Positions 62,655-64,000 of a stretch of 64,000 nucleotides of DNA are shown piece after piece. A program made the position numbers and the translations under genes. Source of the DNA: Bacteroidota bacterium (lineage in GTDB: Bacteria > Bacteroidota > Bacteroidia > Sphingobacteriales > Sphingobacteriaceae); the NCBI GenBank assembly GCA_018828585.1, contig JAHJVW010000089.1, positions 1 to 64,000 on the forward strand. The letters run 5' to 3'. Each line of letters opens with the position of its first letter. Position 1 is the first letter of the stretch. Under the pieces are notes generated by a model. The model saw only the letters and a program-made list of their open reading frames with translations. It ran no database searches and had not been told where the DNA came from.

Positions 62655-62662
62655 TAACTTTG
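62655..62662 (+). promoter_or_regulatory. Putative -7 box TAACTTTG of rpoN
   Basis: An exact TAnnTTTG match 18 bases before the ATG at 62680. Confidence 0.45.
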
Positions 62663-62679
62663 AAAATACTTCAATATTT

Positions 62680-64000
62680 ATGCTTAAACAAAATCTTCAA
62701 CAAAAGCTTCTACAAAAATTATCACCACAACAGATACAATTCATCAAGTTACTTCAAGTTCCTACGGTATCTTTAGATAGCAGAATTAAGGAAGAGCTGG
62801 AGGAAAATCCTGCGCTAGAAGACACCAGTTTAGCAGACATGAATGAACCTGTAGAAGAGTATCCGGATAAAGATCCTGATGATTTTAAAGGTGAAGAAAG
62901 TGAAGAAAATTTTGATGAATTTAATGTAGATGATTACCTGCAAGATGACAACATCAATGACTACGGCAGCAAATACGACAGCAATGACGATGATGAAGAT
63001 AAAAAAGAACTCCCAATTGCTGTTAGTAACACCTTCTTTGAAAATCTACAGGCTCAACTAGATTTAGTGCCTTTAGATGATAAAGAGTACCTGATTGCCC
63101 AGCAAATAATTGGCAGTTTAGATGATGATGGATATTTGAGAAGACCTCTACCCTCTTTAATTGATGATTTAGCTTTCTCGCAAAATGTTCTTGCAGAAGA
63201 TGAAGAAGTTGAAGATTTATTAAAAGTTATACAAACTTTTGATCCTTCGGGTATTGGGGCGAGAGATTTACAAGAATGTCTACTTATCCAACTCAGAAAA
63301 AAAGATCAAAGTAATATCCTAATTGAAAAGGCAATACAAATTGTTGAAGATTACTTAGAAGAGTTTACCAAAAAGCATTATGATAAGCTGGAAAAGAGTT
63401 TGAATATTGATTCAGACGAATTGAAAGATATTGTTGGCGAAATTTTAAAATTAAACCCAAAACCTGGCGATTCGGGTGCATCTAATGTGAAACAGATGCA
63501 AGTTATTCCTGATTTTCATATCGCGAAGAATGATGGTGTTTTAATTTTAACATTAAACTCTAAAAATGCGCCAGAACTTAGGGTGAGTAAATCTTACCAA
63601 GAAATGTTCGAACATTATGATAAAACATCTGAAAAAGACAAAAAATTAAAAGAAGCAGTTCAGTTTGTGAAACAAAAGCTTGATTCGGCAAAATGGTTTA
63701 TTGATGCCATTAAACAACGTCAACAAACATTGTTGAAAACCATGAATGCCATTATGAATTATCAATATAATTTTTTCTTGTATGATGGGGATGAACGTCA
63801 TTTAAAACCCATGATTTTAAAAGATATCGCCGATAGAATTGGTATGGATATCTCCACAGTTTCTAGGGTAGCCAATTCAAAATATGTACAAACAGAGTTT
63901 GGAACTTACCTTCTAAAATCATTCTTTTCTGAAGCGATACAAACCGAAAGTGGTGAAGAAGTTTCTAATAAAGAGGTGAAGAAAATTTTGGAAGAATGTA
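62680..64000 (+). CDS. rpoN: RNA polymerase sigma-54 factor (5' part)
   Basis: The reading frame from ATG 62680 stays open to the end of the window, giving 440 residues of an expected 480-500. Residues 1-50 (MLKQNLQQKLLQKLSPQQIQFIKLLQVP) are the glutamine-rich activator-binding region I, followed by the very acidic region II (about 60-110). The core-binding domain and the start of the HTH (DIADRIGMDISTVSRV) follow. The RpoN box lies beyond the window. It would serve enhancer-dependent promoters. Confidence 0.95.
   Translation, partial: MLKQNLQQKLLQKLSPQQIQFIKLLQVPTVSLDSRIKEELEENPALEDTSLADMNEPVEEYPDKDPDDFKGEESEENFDEFNVDDYLQDDNINDYGSKYDSNDDDEDKKELPIAVSNTFFENLQAQLDLVPLDDKEYLIAQQIIGSLDDDGYLRRPLPSLIDDLAFSQNVLAEDEEVEDLLKVIQTFDPSGIGARDLQECLLIQLRKKDQSNILIEKAIQIVEDYLEEFTKKHYDKLEKSLNIDSDELKDIVGEILKLNPKPGDSGASNVKQMQVIPDFHIAKNDGVLILTLNSKNAPELRVSKSYQEMFEHYDKTSEKDKKLKEAVQFVKQKLDSAKWFIDAIKQRQQTLLKTMNAIMNYQYNFFLYDGDERHLKPMILKDIADRIGMDISTVSRVANSKYVQTEFGTYLLKSFFSEAIQTESGEEVSNKEVKKILEEC

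Noticed and set aside
1-64000. Mobile element, prophage or genomic island
   Set aside because: No transposase, integrase, phage or conjugation gene and no shift in gene style; the region is chromosomal housekeeping and envelope genes.

Overview
The window looks like a chromosomal stretch of a Bacteroidota bacterium, most likely Sphingobacteriaceae (Pedobacter-like). The DNA is AT-rich. Start codons are rarely preceded by a Shine-Dalgarno sequence, and many genes carry the Bacteroidota -7 box TAnnTTTG. The gene set is also typical of the group: DUF3822-rsmD-coaD, a GlmU-like protein beside tpiA, an Mpl-type ligase, type B L31, a long LysS, a DUF5723 protein and REC-CRP fusion regulators. I saw no transposase, integrase, phage gene, CRISPR array, rRNA or tRNA. 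Coding density is high, and four convergent pairs share interlocked stop codons.

Layout. 1-2.8 kb: a membrane-tailed XRE regulator, a serine hydrolase and a VOC protein. 2.8-8.3 kb (minus strand): zinc alcohol dehydrogenase; hemN preceded by a half-length D-lactate-dehydrogenase-like protein with a cysteine tail; then a REC-CRP/FNR regulator and its FixL-like PAS kinase. 8.5-12.3 kb: two YceI-like secreted proteins around an outer-membrane barrel, a cytochrome b561 and a small membrane protein. 12.3-12.7 kb is a 420-base gene-free stretch with two hairpin elements. 12.7-21.6 kb: orphan CHASE3 sensor, RecD-like helicase, DUF3822-rsmD-coaD, a NUDIX/pyrE divergent pair with overlapping start codons, and clpB. 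21.7-28.2 kb: an RND tripartite efflux operon with its TetR regulator. 28.3-38.8 kb: purB, Nfu scaffold, XRE regulator, the glmU-like/tpiA/prmA/SGNH/mpl operon, rpmE2, methylmalonyl-CoA epimerase and iscSUA. 38.9-50.3 kb: acyl-CoA ligase, MFS, DUF480, lysS, ung, Lrp, and a DtxR-type regulator with an Nramp-UspA fusion. 50.4-64 kb: MetA-like barrel, secreted cyanophycinase-like peptidase, smpB, pcm, priA, two envelope proteins, tsaB, yidD-rnpA-rpmH, mscL and the 5' part of rpoN.

The most interesting unit is at 4.0-8.3 kb. The kinase PAS domain keeps every residue I can recall as heme-contacting in FixL. Its partner regulator fuses a receiver to a CRP/FNR DNA-binding module with the FNR-type E-x-x-S-R recognition helix. 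A near-perfect FNR-type palindrome lies upstream of the half-LDH/hemN operon. I infer a compressed FixL-FixJ-FixK oxygen circuit controlling anaerobic heme synthesis and perhaps the flanking redox genes. Other regulatory finds are a TetR-type operator laid over an almost ideal promoter, a perfect 20-base palindrome before the mntR-like gene, a 22-base palindrome over the smpB -7 box, and two diverged copies of one conserved hairpin element.
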